Assembly (NCBI GenBank): GCA_047514575.1
Contig: JAKZYH010000037.1
Coordinates: forward strand, 1 to 6,177
DNA from: CAUZIZ01 sp047514575
GTDB taxonomy: Bacteria > Acidobacteriota > UBA6911 > RPQK01 > JAJDTT01
DNA length: 6,177 nt
Reading direction: 5' to 3'
Shown: one piece after another, positions 6,036 through 6,177 of the stretch
How positions within the stretch are numbered: the first letter of the stretch is position 1
How the letters are laid out: each line of letters opens with the position of its first letter
Position numbers and translations under genes: made by a program
The notes under the pieces: generated by a model
What the model saw: only the letters and a program-made list of their open reading frames with translations
Database searches by the model: none
Told to the model about the DNA's origin: nothing

Positions 6036-6168
6036 AGATGGAGTCCTAGGAAAAGGGATGAAGTGACCGAAAAGGGGCTGAAATGAGGTGGATGGGGAGT
6101 TTGATGAGGAGTCTGGGGGTCGAGATTGTGTGACGGGGTGGGAGCGGAAGCGAAAAGACGAAAAGACG
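6036..6168 (+). other. Purine-rich, C-poor non-coding stretch
   Basis: By my count 100 of 133 bases are purines and only 12 are C, a strong strand bias compared with the genes to the left. It contains repeated short words (GGATG, GATGAGG, GAAAAG) and ends with a near-perfect tandem of CGAAAAGA at 6151-6166. The longest plus-strand ATG frame that closes within it is 16 codons (6083-6133), too short to call. It may be the 5' leader of a gene starting beyond the window. Confidence 0.4.
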
Positions 6169-6177
6169 CCGCTTGGG

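Noticed and set aside
6083..6133. 16-codon ORF with AGGGG upstream
   Set aside because: It is too short, and G-rich ribosome-site matches are expected throughout this purine-rich stretch.

Overview
The window is a moderately GC-rich bacterial segment with three sizeable genes whose products all appear to be exported. Gram-negative, environmental bacteria such as Acidobacteriota or Planctomycetota fit best. This rests on the protein types (secreted CehA/McbA-type PHP metallohydrolase, secreted dienelactone/acetylxylan-esterase-like hydrolase, secreted NPP-type phosphodiesterase) and on a kinase N-terminus reading IGQTISHYRI...GEGGMGEV, a style I associate with the large Ser/Thr kinase families of Acidobacteriota. 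The assignment is from recall, with no database search.

Layout. Positions 1-162 (minus strand) hold a 27-codon head of a Ser/Thr protein kinase that stops right after the glycine-rich loop, followed by about 65 bases I cannot assign. Positions 163-1083 (minus) encode an exported alpha/beta-hydrolase-like protein that loses family resemblance near residue 283 and stops at 306; it looks cut off by the rearrangement that brought in the kinase head. Positions 1130-3667 (minus) encode the 845-residue metallohydrolase, with two regulatory-like beta domains before a complete-looking PHP catalytic domain. It lies 46 bases upstream of the esterase on the same strand, so the two probably form an operon. 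Positions 3668-4573 are a long (about 0.9 kb) divergent intergenic region holding the start signals of both flanking genes, several inverted repeats, and a few short ORFs of doubtful status. Positions 4574-5956 (plus) encode the NPP/alkaline-phosphatase-superfamily phosphodiesterase with all expected catalytic positions. After it come a weak terminator-like element and a C-poor, purine-rich stretch (6036-6168) with no gene I can support.

How they may work together. All three products carry signal peptides and hydrolytic folds, so a role in breaking down external esters, phosphoesters or related polymers is a reasonable inference; the substrates cannot be read from sequence. I see no defence system, CRISPR array, RNA gene or intact mobile element. 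The most unusual spot is the kinase/esterase junction at the left edge. The next is the long divergent spacer with a possible short leader ORF ending just before the phosphodiesterase start.
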